Source: JAPLJM01 sp963708515 (GTDB lineage: Bacteria > Desulfobacterota > Syntrophia > Syntrophales > Fen-1087). Taken from it: 13,236 nucleotides of DNA. Below the pieces are notes generated by a model. It made no database searches, was not told the DNA's origin, and saw only the letters and a list, made by a program, of their open reading frames with translations. Position numbers and translations under genes: made by a program. Where the stretch lies: positions 1 through 13,236 of the forward strand of contig CAVPSX010000017.1 of assembly GCA_963708515.1 (NCBI GenBank), written 5' to 3'. Below, in pieces: positions 1 through 7,380 of this stretch (positions are counted from its first letter, which is position 1; every line of letters begins with the position of its first letter).

Positions 1-7
1 TAACGAA

Positions 8-30
8 TTGACTCATATTAAATGTTACCC
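8..30 (-). repeat. IS end repeat, left outer copy
   Basis: This copy starts ttgactcatatta and ends gttaccc. Its reverse complement matches the right outer copy at 1306-1330 with only one substitution and about one inserted base over the shared core. It is probably a transposase binding site. Confidence 0.75.
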
Positions 31-53
31 AAGGAGGTGAGTAAAAAGGATCG

Positions 54-76
54 TTGACTCATAATTCGATGTTACC
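54..76 (-). repeat. IS end repeat, left inner copy
   Basis: This copy starts ttgactcata and ends gatgttacc, in the same orientation as the left outer copy, 46 bp further in. It overlaps the hairpin at 66-85 that precedes the transposase ribosome-binding site. Confidence 0.7.
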
Positions 77-85
77 GAACATCGA
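66..85 (+). promoter_or_regulatory. Hairpin upstream of the transposase ribosome-binding site
   Basis: The arms tcgatgtt and aacatcga are perfectly complementary over 8 bp around the loop accg. The hairpin ends a few bases before the strong ribosome-binding site (aaaggaggg, about 92-100) of the transposase. Structures at this place in other insertion sequences can limit translation from read-through transcripts; that role here is inferred. Confidence 0.45.
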
Positions 86-106
86 CTTCCAAAAGGAGGG
101 ATAATC

Positions 107-1264
107 ATGAGTCCGCGATCAAAAAAAGAGTACACGGAAGCCGCGCATCGGCGCTATAAAAATGCCTCCCACATCGAAAAAACCTTCATCCTTAACGAGT
201 TCTGCGCAACCTCCGGCTATCACCGTAAATACGCCATCAGGCTCTTGCGCGGTTTCAAACGATTTACGAAGCCCAAGCCAAAGAGACGGGGGCCAAAGCC
301 CGTTTACCGCAAAGACGAGATCATCACCCCGCTAAAACAGATCTGGCTTGCAGCCAATCTTCCCTGCTCAAAACGCCTGAAAGCCATTCTGCCGATCTGG
401 CTGCCCGGATATGATCAATTGTTCGGAAAGCTTCCTCCGGAAGTCACGAATGCCCTGCTGGCAATCTCTCCGGCAACCATTGACCGCCTTCTTGCACCCA
501 CCCGAATCCAATATCAAAAAAGGGGCCGATCAACAACCAAGCCGGGAACCCTCTTAAGAAAACAAATACCCATCCAAACCAATCAATGGGACGAATCAAA
601 ACCAGGGTTCCTCGAGGCCGATACCGTCGCCCATTGCGGAGAATCCCTATCGGGTATGTTCGTCTATACCCTCGACACCGTCGATATCGCCACCGGATGG
701 ACCGAGCAACGTGCCGTCTGGGGAAAAGGAGAAACCGGGGTACTGGAACAGATCAAGGATATTGAAAAATCCCTGCCGTTTCCTCTCCTCGGCTTCGATT
801 CCGATAACGGCTCAGAGTTCCTCAATTACCACCTCTTCCGTCACTTCTCCCAACGAAATCAACCCGTCCGCTTTACCCGCAGCAGGGCCTATCACAAAGA
901 CGATAACGCACACATCGAACAGAAAAACTGGACGCACGTAAGACAATGGCTGGGGTACGAAAGATTAGATCAACCCCCCATCGTCCCTCTCCTCAATCAC
1001 CTCTACACAAAAGAATGGCGGCTCTTTCATAACTTCTTCTGCCCTTCCGTAAAACTCATCGCCAAAGAAAGATCCGGACCTAAAACCATCAAACACCATG
1101 ACTCCCCAAAAACCCCTTACCAGAGAATCATGGCTTCACCTGATATCTCTGATTCCATGAAACAGGCCCTCTCCAAACTACTTGAAAAGAACAACCCTTT
1201 CCTGTTAAGAAAAACCATGGAAAAGAAACTAAAACGGATCTGCTCGCATATCAAGCCAGGGTAA
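107..1264 (+). CDS. DDE (rve-type integrase core) transposase of an insertion sequence
   Basis: This 385-residue protein should catalyse cut and strand transfer of the surrounding insertion sequence. An N-terminal helix-turn-helix-like region (about residues 22-50, including GYHRKYAIRLL) and a basic linker (KPKPKRRGPKP) probably bind the end repeats. The catalytic core has the expected spacing: D172 in LEADTV, D233 in DSDNGSEF and E271 in DNAHIEQKNW, with 60 and 37 residues between them. The ATG is preceded by a strong ribosome-binding site, aaaggaggg, supporting this start. The stop codon lies inside the first right-hand end repeat. All three catalytic residues and the full reading frame are intact, so the element could still be active. 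It resembles transposases I associate with Deltaproteobacteria, but I cannot name the IS family with certainty. Confidence 0.9.
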   Translation: MSPRSKKEYTEAAHRRYKNASHIEKTFILNEFCATSGYHRKYAIRLLRGFKRFTKPKPKRRGPKPVYRKDEIITPLKQIWLAANLPCSKRLKAILPIWLPGYDQLFGKLPPEVTNALLAISPATIDRLLAPTRIQYQKRGRSTTKPGTLLRKQIPIQTNQWDESKPGFLEADTVAHCGESLSGMFVYTLDTVDIATGWTEQRAVWGKGETGVLEQIKDIEKSLPFPLLGFDSDNGSEFLNYHLFRHFSQRNQPVRFTRSRAYHKDDNAHIEQKNWTHVRQWLGYERLDQPPIVPLLNHLYTKEWRLFHNFFCPSVKLIAKERSGPKTIKHHDSPKTPYQRIMASPDISDSMKQALSKLLEKNNPFLLRKTMEKKLKRICSHIKPG

Positions 1265-1282
1265 CATTCTTTATGAGGCAAC
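1259..1282 (+). repeat. IS end repeat, right inner copy (overlaps the transposase stop)
   Basis: This copy starts gggtaacatt and ends atgaggcaac, opposite in orientation to the left copies. It contains the transposase TAA stop at 1262-1264. The following gttacc (1283-1288) is complementary to ggtaac on both sides, giving small alternative inverted repeats. Confidence 0.7.
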
Positions 1283-1305
1283 GTTACCTCCTATCCCTCT
1301 TCCCT

Positions 1306-1330
1306 GGGTAACATTTTAATATGAGGCAAC
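1306..1330 (+). repeat. IS end repeat, right outer copy
   Basis: This copy starts gggtaacatttt and ends atgaggcaac, 47 bp after the inner copy. It is the closest partner of the left outer repeat at 8-30. A weaker sequence in the same orientation follows at 1331-1363 (starts gggataatttt, ends gtcaggcaac) and may be a third, degenerate site or the true terminus. Confidence 0.75.
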
Positions 1331-1426
1331 GGGATAATTTTCTCACAAATGATGTCAGGCAACGCTGTCGATGACCATTCAGGTCAGATGCAGCCTCCTG
1401 AGGTGATCCAAAAAAATGATCCAGAC

Positions 1427-2935
1427 TTATGTTCTGCTGTGTTGACGTCGGCTCCGGAATGATTGATGTACGGATAATATGATGAGGGTGATGGAGATGG
1501 CAATCGCTGCCAGGGCGATCGGCCTTGTGAAAAAGATGGAGAAACTGCCTTCGGAAATGATTAATGATCGCCGGAGATTAACTTCGAACATGGGGCCGAG
1601 AACAAAGGCCAGGATTAGGGGTGCGCATTCATAGCCGAATTTCTTAAACAGATAACCAGCCACGCCAAAGACGATCATCACATGGACATCGAAGATGTTG
1701 TTGTTAATGCCATAAGCTCCGACCAGGCAAAACAAAAGGATCATGGGGTAGAGTATTTTACCCGGAATTCTCAGCACCTGAACCCAAAGTGGGATCAACG
1801 GCAGGTTCAAGATGAGCAGGACGACATTGCCGATATACATGCTGCCGACGATTCCCCAGAACATATCCGGACGTTCCTTTAAAAGAAGAGGTCCCGGCAG
1901 GATGCCATGTATCAAAAAGGCTCCAAAGAGAACGGCTAACACGACATTGGGCGGTATGCCGAGGGTTAGCAGGGGAATAAAGGATGTTGAGGCGGCGGCA
2001 TTATTGGCTGATTCCGGGGCCGCAACACCTTCAATCGCTCCCTGGCCGAGTCTTTCCGGATCTTTCGCGACCCGTTTTTCCACCCCATAGGCGAGAAACG
2101 TCGCCAGAACAGGTCCCCCTCCCGGCAGAATCCCCACGAGGAATCCGACCATGGTGCCCCGGAGAATGGCCCATCTGGCCTGCAGCCAATCCAATCCGGT
2201 GGGAAAAAGATTCTTTATTTTGATTTTGAAGATGTCCACGGTGTGAAGCGACTCTATATTGTTTAACACTTCCGCTACGCCAAAAAGACCCATGGCCAGG
2301 GGGGCAACACCGATACCCTCGAAAAGATTTAAAAATCCTAAGGTCATTCGTTGCTGGGACGTAATCGGGTCCAGTCCGACGCAGCTCAAGATCAGGCCGA
2401 TAAAGGCCATCATGCCGGCTTTGAGGATTGAGCCCGGGGACAGGTACGTAATAGAGGTGAATCCCAACAGGATGATGGCAAAGTATTCGGGAGGGCCGAA
2501 TTTTAAGGCAATGCCGGCAAGGGGACCGGCAATCAACTGTAAACCGATTAATCCGACAGTACCGGCAATGAAGGATCCGAAGGCGGCAATCCCAAGGGCC
2601 GGGCCTGCACGTCCCTGGCGGGCCATCTGATAGCCGTCCAGGCAAGTGACAACCGAAGCGGCCTCACCGGGCACATTGATCAGGATGGAGGTCGTTGAGC
2701 CGCCATACATCACGCCGTAATAAATCCCCGCTAGCATGCCGATTGCTCCGGTAGGCGGCATCTGAAAAGTAATAGGCAGAAGAATGGAAATGGCCGCCAC
2801 CGGACCGATTCCCGGAAGGACACCCACCAGCGTACCCAGGAAACAACCGGCAAAGACAAGTAGGAGGTGATCCGGCTGAAGGGCTATGGACAAGCCATAA
2901 AGTAAACCGTGTAAATTATCCAAGGAAGAATCCAT
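1427..2935 (-). CDS. tctA: Tripartite tricarboxylate transporter, large membrane subunit TctA
   Basis: TctA is the large permease subunit of a TTT-family secondary transporter, which imports carboxylates delivered by the periplasmic TctC protein. The 502 residues are the usual length and are almost wholly hydrophobic, with about a dozen predicted membrane segments. The two halves carry the family's repeated motif, GTLVGVLPGIGP at residues 34-45 and GFLVGILPGGGP at about 264-275. Other typical signatures are GGSTTSILINVPGEA (78-92), APESANNAA (306-314) and LTLGIPPN (323-330). The ATG lies 11 nt after the tctB stop with only a weak ribosome-binding site, so translation is probably coupled to tctB. 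It is the last gene of the operon; the insertion sequence lies beyond its stop. No convincing terminator is visible between the two. Confidence 0.95.
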   Translation of the reverse strand: MDSSLDNLHGLLYGLSIALQPDHLLLVFAGCFLGTLVGVLPGIGPVAAISILLPITFQMPPTGAIGMLAGIYYGVMYGGSTTSILINVPGEAASVVTCLDGYQMARQGRAGPALGIAAFGSFIAGTVGLIGLQLIAGPLAGIALKFGPPEYFAIILLGFTSITYLSPGSILKAGMMAFIGLILSCVGLDPITSQQRMTLGFLNLFEGIGVAPLAMGLFGVAEVLNNIESLHTVDIFKIKIKNLFPTGLDWLQARWAILRGTMVGFLVGILPGGGPVLATFLAYGVEKRVAKDPERLGQGAIEGVAAPESANNAAASTSFIPLLTLGIPPNVVLAVLFGAFLIHGILPGPLLLKERPDMFWGIVGSMYIGNVVLLILNLPLIPLWVQVLRIPGKILYPMILLFCLVGAYGINNNIFDVHVMIVFGVAGYLFKKFGYECAPLILAFVLGPMFEVNLRRSLIISEGSFSIFFTRPIALAAIAISITLIILSVHQSFRSRRQHSRT

Positions 2936-2946
2936 TCCCGAAAAGA

Positions 2947-3402
2947 TCAGAAGCCGAGAATACCTCGGGGGAGAGGTATTCTTAAAAAATAGTCAAACAG
3001 GCCGTAAGTTAACAGAACCGCAAGCAGCGAACAGGGAATAACCACCCAGAATTTCATTTTTCCCAGGGTAAACAAAACGAGCATCAATCCGAAGGTGGCG
3101 GGGAGGTAGCCAAGTTTCGGCAGCGCCACGCAGTAGGCGATCAGAACGGCCACAGCAATGATCGTGTGGCCCCAATTCCGGCCCCTCCATAAATCCGCCA
3201 AACGGGCAGGGTCCTCTTTTTTCGGAAGACGACCACTAAGAAGAAGACAGGCGCACAAAGCTAAAAGAAGGCTTGACCAAAAGGGGATGAAGCCGGGGCC
3301 GGGGCTTTTATAAGGTCCGATACCTAGGCGGAGGGAAGCGATCAAGACAAGAATCGAGAAAAAAAGCAAGACAAAACAGCTTAAAATATCCCTTTTAACC
3401 AT
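2947..3402 (-). CDS. tctB: Tripartite tricarboxylate transporter, small membrane subunit TctB
   Basis: This 151-residue integral membrane protein is the small subunit that partners TctA in the inner membrane. Four hydrophobic segments are visible (roughly residues 7-24, 36-56, 78-95 and 103-140, the last perhaps two helices). The loop after the first contains the family-typical SPGPGFIPFW, and the protein ends in the family-typical LPRGILGF. The ATG is preceded by aaggga at good spacing. Its place between the periplasmic binding protein and TctA is the standard tctC-tctB-tctA order. TctB is poorly conserved across the family, so the call rests on length, topology, those short motifs and strong context. 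Confidence 0.9.
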   Translation of the reverse strand: MVKRDILSCFVLLFFSILVLIASLRLGIGPYKSPGPGFIPFWSSLLLALCACLLLSGRLPKKEDPARLADLWRGRNWGHTIIAVAVLIAYCVALPKLGYLPATFGLMLVLFTLGKMKFWVVIPCSLLAVLLTYGLFDYFLRIPLPRGILGF

Positions 3403-3452
3403 GATTCCCTTTGCTTTCCGTTCTCTGAACCGGTGGAAAGCTCTCTTATTTG

Positions 3453-4448
3453 TTACTCCGGCTGTGTGGCCGCTTCCTTGATGAGGCCTGTTGAGATCAG
3501 ATGTTTATTAATTTTCCCCCAATTCGCCTTGAGAAAATCTTCGAACCGCTTGCCGGAATAGTATACGGGAATCAGATCAATCCTGTCGAGGGCTTCTAGA
3601 TATTGCTTCTCTTGTATCGCCCCGGCAAAGGCCGTTTCCAACTTCTTTGCCATATCGGGCGGAAGATCGGCCGGGGCGACGATGGCATAAACCGCATCAT
3701 TGACGAAGTTATAACCGGACTCTTTCATGGTCGGCACCAGGGGAAAAATGGGCGATCTTCCATCGCCCATGGTGGCCAGCAGGCGCACTTGACCGGACTT
3801 CACCGAGGGGATGAATTCCGAGGTCAGGGAAGCAAACTCCACATGTCCGCCCATAAGCGCGGTAAGGGCTTCGATGCTGCCTTTATAGGGCACATGAATC
3901 ATCTGCATTCTCTCCTCGAAGGCGATTTCTTCAACGGCGGCATGGGTTGTGCTCCCCACGCCGGTGGTCGCATACTTGATTTTTCCGGGATTCTTTCTGG
4001 CGTCTTTCACCAAATCTTTCAGGGTTTTCCATGGTGCATCATTTTTAACTGCGATACCCAATTGGGGTGTAGCGAATCCGATAATGGGCTTGAAGCTTTT
4101 CAGGGGTTTGAACGGCACTTGTTGCATTTGGGAGACGCGTATCAAAACCGAACTGGGGGTTGCGCAAAGGGTGTACCCGTCCGGGCTCTGTGAAAGGAGG
4201 GTTGCCAGGGCTACCGTTCCTGTACCGCCCGTCTTGTTTTCAATTACAACGGGTTGACCCAGGATCTTCTCGACGGCCTTGGCCAGGGCTCTGGCGCTCA
4301 TATCCATCGACCCACCGGGTGCAAATCCGACCAGAAGGGTGATAGGCCGGTCCGGATAAACGGCCATTGCCGGATTGCTGCCGATGACCAGACCCATTAT
4401 AAATAATCCCATAGTCATTGCCCAAACGAACACGGTATTTATTTTCAT
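3453..4448 (-). CDS. tctC: TctC/Bug-family periplasmic carboxylate-binding protein
   Basis: This is the periplasmic binding subunit that captures the substrate and hands it to TctAB. The 331 residues begin with a signal peptide (about 1-29, hydrophobic core then a cleavage site after AMA). The mature start, YPDRPITLLVGFAPGGSMD, is the hallmark first strand and binding loop of Bug/TctC proteins. Typical later features are IENKTGGTG (about 76-84), the ATTGVGSTTH loop and the HVPYKGS segment near the middle. The start is well supported by a strong ribosome-binding site (gggagg) a few bases upstream. It lies 14 nt after the acyl-CoA dehydrogenase gene, so transporter and CoA enzymes share one transcript. 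Bug ligands vary widely (citrate, amino acids, aromatic acids, terephthalate) and the sequence does not identify this one. Confidence 0.93.
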   Translation of the reverse strand: MKINTVFVWAMTMGLFIMGLVIGSNPAMAVYPDRPITLLVGFAPGGSMDMSARALAKAVEKILGQPVVIENKTGGTGTVALATLLSQSPDGYTLCATPSSVLIRVSQMQQVPFKPLKSFKPIIGFATPQLGIAVKNDAPWKTLKDLVKDARKNPGKIKYATTGVGSTTHAAVEEIAFEERMQMIHVPYKGSIEALTALMGGHVEFASLTSEFIPSVKSGQVRLLATMGDGRSPIFPLVPTMKESGYNFVNDAVYAIVAPADLPPDMAKKLETAFAGAIQEKQYLEALDRIDLIPVYYSGKRFEDFLKANWGKINKHLISTGLIKEAATQPE

Positions 4449-4462
4449 GTCTGGCCTCCCTT

Positions 4463-5605
4463 TTATAATCCCAAATTTTTAGCAACAACGATTTTCATGA
4501 TTTCATTTGTCCCCCCCAGAATGCGGTTGACCCTGATATCCCGCCAAGCGCGGGCAATGGGATATTCCTCGCAATAGCCATAGCCGCCGAAAAGCTGCAG
4601 GCAGCGATCCGCCACACGGGAAGCCATGTCTGTGGTCCAGTATTTGGCCATGGAAACATCCGTCACGATATTCAATCCTTCCATGTGATCCATTATCAGT
4701 TTGTTGATGTAGGTGCGACCCAGTTTGATTTCTGTAGCCATTTCGGCAATCTCAAACTGGGTATGCTGGTATCCGGCAACGGGCTTCCCGAAGACTTCCC
4801 GATTTTTAATGTATGAAATAGTTTCTCCCAGCATGAATTCCGCGGCAGCGACGGCGCCAACCGCTACTACCAGACGCTCCGGTTGGAGATGCTTCATTAA
4901 TTTTTTAAAGCCGGTTCCCTTTCCGCCGAGTCGATTCCCTTTTGGAATCCGACAATCTGAGAAAAAGAGTTCCGCCGTATCTTGGGCATGCCAGCCGGCT
5001 TTTTTGAGCATCCTCCCTTTTTTAAAACCCGGTGTGCCGGTTTCCACCAGATAGAGATCAATGGCGCTGTAGGGGTTTGTTTCATCCGGATCTCTGGCGG
5101 CCAGAATAATCAGATCGCAGTTGATTCCGTTACTGATAAACGTCTTTTGGCCAGTGATGACGATTTCATTTCCATCTTTCACGGCGGTTGTCCGAATTGC
5201 CGCCAGGTCGCTGCCGGCATTGGGCTCCGTCATGCCGATGGCGGTGATAATATCGCCGGTGACGCATCCGGGGAGGTATTTCAATTTCTGCTCTTCCGTG
5301 GCATAATCCAAAATATACGGCGTAACCACATCACTATGCAGCCGGACGCCCAAGCCGGTGAAATTACTGTTTGCGAGCTCTTCAACAATGATAACCGAAT
5401 AGAGGAAATCAGCACCGGGGCCGCCGTACCGCTCAGGCACGCCTGTACAGAGAAAACCCTGGTTCCCCATTTTTTTCCAGACGTTGCGCGGTACGATGCC
5501 CCCTTCTTCCCATATCTCGATGTTAGGAATAATTTCCTTGACGAGAAATTCTCGGAAACTTTCACGGAATACCCTGTGGCCATCTGAATAGATAAGTATG
5601 TCCAT
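4463..5605 (-). CDS. Acyl-CoA dehydrogenase (long-chain/isovaleryl-type active site)
   Basis: This flavoenzyme oxidises an acyl-CoA at the alpha-beta bond to the enoyl-CoA, passing electrons to an electron-transfer flavoprotein. The 380 residues cover the full family length: N-terminal helical domain, the central beta-domain with flavin motif GMTEPNAGSD (124-133), and the C-terminal helical domain with LFGGYGYCEEYP and GGTNEI. The position of the usual medium-chain catalytic Glu (before GT near the C-terminus) is a glycine here (LGGTNEI). A Glu instead occurs at residue 243 in LQPERLVVA, where long-chain and isovaleryl-CoA dehydrogenases carry their catalytic base, so the enzyme should be active. 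Its ATG lies 1 nt after the ligase stop, indicating coupled translation. Pairing with an acyl-CoA ligase and a carboxylate transporter suggests it oxidises the imported, activated acid. Chain length and branching are unknown. Confidence 0.93.
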   Translation of the reverse strand: MDILIYSDGHRVFRESFREFLVKEIIPNIEIWEEGGIVPRNVWKKMGNQGFLCTGVPERYGGPGADFLYSVIIVEELANSNFTGLGVRLHSDVVTPYILDYATEEQKLKYLPGCVTGDIITAIGMTEPNAGSDLAAIRTTAVKDGNEIVITGQKTFISNGINCDLIILAARDPDETNPYSAIDLYLVETGTPGFKKGRMLKKAGWHAQDTAELFFSDCRIPKGNRLGGKGTGFKKLMKHLQPERLVVAVGAVAAAEFMLGETISYIKNREVFGKPVAGYQHTQFEIAEMATEIKLGRTYINKLIMDHMEGLNIVTDVSMAKYWTTDMASRVADRCLQLFGGYGYCEEYPIARAWRDIRVNRILGGTNEIMKIVVAKNLGL

Positions 5606-5606
5606 C

Positions 5607-7139
5607 TTATTTTTTCTGTACTGTCAACTGCTTTTGCAGATCCTTTTTTAGGACCTTGCCAGTGGCGTTTCGGGGAAAATCATCCACGAAAAACACCCTT
5701 TTTGGGATCTTGTAATGGGCAATCTGTCCATACAGGGCGTTGATCAGATCCTCTTCTGAGATAAACTGCCCTTCGTGGAGCATGACAAAGGCTGCCACGA
5801 CCTCTCCCCGTGAAGGATCGGGCATGGCCACAGCAGAGGCTTCCCTGACCTGGGGCAGCGACTGGATGGCCCGTTCCACCTCGGCGGGATAAATGTTTTC
5901 CCCGGAACTGATGATCAGCTCCTGCTTCCTGCCGATCACGTAGATAAATCCTTCGCCATCACGCCTGCCCATATCGCCGGTATGGAACCAGCCTCCTTCC
6001 ATGGCCTTCGCCGTTTCCCGTGGTTTATTCCAGTAGCCTGTAGAAACATTAGGACCCCTGACCACGATTTCGCCCGGTTCTCCGGGGGCAACGTCCCGGC
6101 CATTTTCATCCACAATGCGCAAATCGATATGAAAAACCTCTTTTCCAACAGAGCCCGCCTTGCGGATGGAATCTTCAAGATCGAGCGATGTCAGGCGTCC
6201 CGTCTCCGTCAATCCGTATCCCTGGACGAAACCGACGCCCTTCTCCTCCTGGTACCTGCGGATTACCTGGATGGGAATAGTAGCGCCGCCGGAGATGAAG
6301 AAGTGAATGTGTGAGAAATCCGCATGGTCCCATTCATCTGATTTGGCCATGAGCTGAAACATGACCGGTACGGCGAACATGTAGTTGATCTTTTCCCGGA
6401 CGATAAGTTTGATGACCTCAGACGCATTGTAGAAACTCTTTAAAATCAGGGAGCCGCCGGCATAGATCACGGGCGTGGCCGAGGCGGCAAGCGCCCCGAT
6501 ATGGAACAGCGGCGCGACGACGAGTGACTTGTACATCTTGTCAACGCCATATCCCACAAGGGAATGGATGGCTCCGAACAGGATGTTCCCATGCGACAGC
6601 ACGGCTCCTTTGGGATCGCCGGTCGTACCTGAGGTGTACATGACAAACAGGGGATCAGTGAGGGTAACCTCGATTGCCGGCACCGGCTCGCGGGCCGGCA
6701 GGGATGCAACGAAGTCGGAAAGCGAAGGATCTTCCAGCATATTGTCTCCGCCGTGACGGAAGTAACGGGAGGGGGGAAGATCTGCGGACTTGATTGCCTT
6801 GACTTTATCTGCGAACTCCGATGAGTAGATAAGCGCCCGGGGAGAGCAATCCCGGAGGATGTAGATCAACTCCGGCGCGGCCAGGCGAAAGTTGACGGGG
6901 ACCATGATCGCGCCGGTCTTTCCGCAGGCAAAAAAGACTTCAAGGAACTCGCTGGAATTCAGCATCAGAACGGCCACCCGTTCGCCCTTGACAATGCCCC
7001 ATTCGCCGAAGGCGTGGGCCATGCGATTCACACGCTGGTTAAACGCCGCATTGCTGAACTCCCTGCCGTCCTCCTCTTTCAAGAAAAGCTTCTCCGGATT
7101 AAGAAGCGCCCGTTTTGAGGTCCACTCGCCGATATTCAC
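5607..7139 (-). CDS. AMP-forming acyl-CoA synthetase/ligase
   Basis: This ANL-superfamily enzyme activates a carboxylate with ATP to an acyl-adenylate and then to the CoA thioester. The 510 residues are full length and all core motifs are present: the P-loop YTSGTTGDPKG (168-178), the adenine-binding GYGLTET (307-313), GWFHTGD (383-389), the hinge region GRKQELIISSGENIYPAE (403-420) and the C-terminal catalytic lysine in NATGKVLKK (K495). The start codon is GTG, supported by gggagg 6 nt upstream. It is the first gene of the minus-strand operon, about 70 nt downstream of the predicted transcription start. Overall it resembles long-chain-fatty-acid--CoA ligases and benzoate- or cyclohexanecarboxylate-type ligases; the substrate is not evident. 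The operon context suggests it acts on what TctABC imports. Confidence 0.93.
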   Translation of the reverse strand: MNIGEWTSKRALLNPEKLFLKEEDGREFSNAAFNQRVNRMAHAFGEWGIVKGERVAVLMLNSSEFLEVFFACGKTGAIMVPVNFRLAAPELIYILRDCSPRALIYSSEFADKVKAIKSADLPPSRYFRHGGDNMLEDPSLSDFVASLPAREPVPAIEVTLTDPLFVMYTSGTTGDPKGAVLSHGNILFGAIHSLVGYGVDKMYKSLVVAPLFHIGALAASATPVIYAGGSLILKSFYNASEVIKLIVREKINYMFAVPVMFQLMAKSDEWDHADFSHIHFFISGGATIPIQVIRRYQEEKGVGFVQGYGLTETGRLTSLDLEDSIRKAGSVGKEVFHIDLRIVDENGRDVAPGEPGEIVVRGPNVSTGYWNKPRETAKAMEGGWFHTGDMGRRDGEGFIYVIGRKQELIISSGENIYPAEVERAIQSLPQVREASAVAMPDPSRGEVVAAFVMLHEGQFISEEDLINALYGQIAHYKIPKRVFFVDDFPRNATGKVLKKDLQKQLTVQKK

Positions 7140-7214
7140 TTCATTCCTCCCGCAATCACATAGAAACGGGTTTCATAACCCCATGCCTCTTATAGAACAC
7201 GTTCCCTCTATCCC

Positions 7215-7244
7215 ATATTACTAAAAGAACATCAATGGTTTCAA
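7215..7244 (-). promoter_or_regulatory. Predicted sigma70-type promoter of the ligase-dehydrogenase-tct operon
   Basis: Read on the minus strand, ttgaaa and taatat are separated by 18 bp, close to the consensus -35 and -10. Transcription would start near 7208, leaving a leader of about 70 nt before the GTG at 7139. That leader contains a small hairpin (gggtt/aaccc, 7168-7181). No operator is obvious. Confidence 0.55.
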
Positions 7245-7325
7245 GTTGCGGTCCTGCATTTTCTTCGTAGTGGAACGTTCGGGCATAACGGGCATGAATC
7301 ACGAAAATACAAGGGAGGTGGGGAA

Positions 7326-7355
7326 ATGATGTTTTATTTTATTGATAAAATCTGA
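7326..7355 (+). CDS. Possible nine-codon leader ORF (MMFYFIDKI)
   Basis: A strong ribosome-binding site (aagggaggtgg, about 7310-7321) lies just upstream of ATGATG at 7326. The frame ends at TGA after nine codons and differs from the frame of the CNNM gene downstream. This is the best ribosome-binding site in the intergenic region, yet it serves only this tiny ORF. It may be a leader peptide, or the remnant of the original start of the downstream gene. No peptide function is suggested. Confidence 0.3.
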   Translation: MMFYFIDKI

Positions 7356-7380
7356 TAGATCACTGCAAGTTCAAAGGATG

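Larger units (their letters stand above)
8..1330 (+). mobile_element. Insertion sequence with doubled end repeats (minimum extent)
   Basis: One DDE transposase gene is enclosed by inverted copies of a ~24-bp motif. Two copies lie on the left (8-30 and 54-76) and two in opposite orientation on the right (1259-1282 and 1306-1330). The spacing between copies is 46 bp on the left and 47 bp on the right, so the two ends mirror each other. The interval given runs from outermost clear copy to outermost clear copy; the real termini may lie further out, as the window begins only 7 bases before the left copy and a degenerate copy follows to 1363. I cannot identify a target-site duplication. The element sits about 60-100 bp beyond the 3' end of the tctA gene, so it interrupts no visible gene. 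I do not assign it to a named IS family. Confidence 0.8.

Noticed and set aside
1370..1426. Possible terminator of the tct operon (tcagg/cctga pairing)
   Set aside because: Only a 5-bp stem with a long loop and no following T-tract on the minus strand.
2031..2645. A 204-residue open frame on the minus strand
   Set aside because: It lies wholly within tctA in another frame and has the Arg/Cys/Pro-rich composition of a shadow frame.
3603..4193. A 196-residue open frame on the plus strand
   Set aside because: It is antisense to tctC, which has a signal peptide and family motifs, and shows no recognisable domain of its own.
4982..5587. A 201-residue open frame on the plus strand
   Set aside because: It is antisense to the acyl-CoA dehydrogenase and shows no domain or ribosome-binding site.
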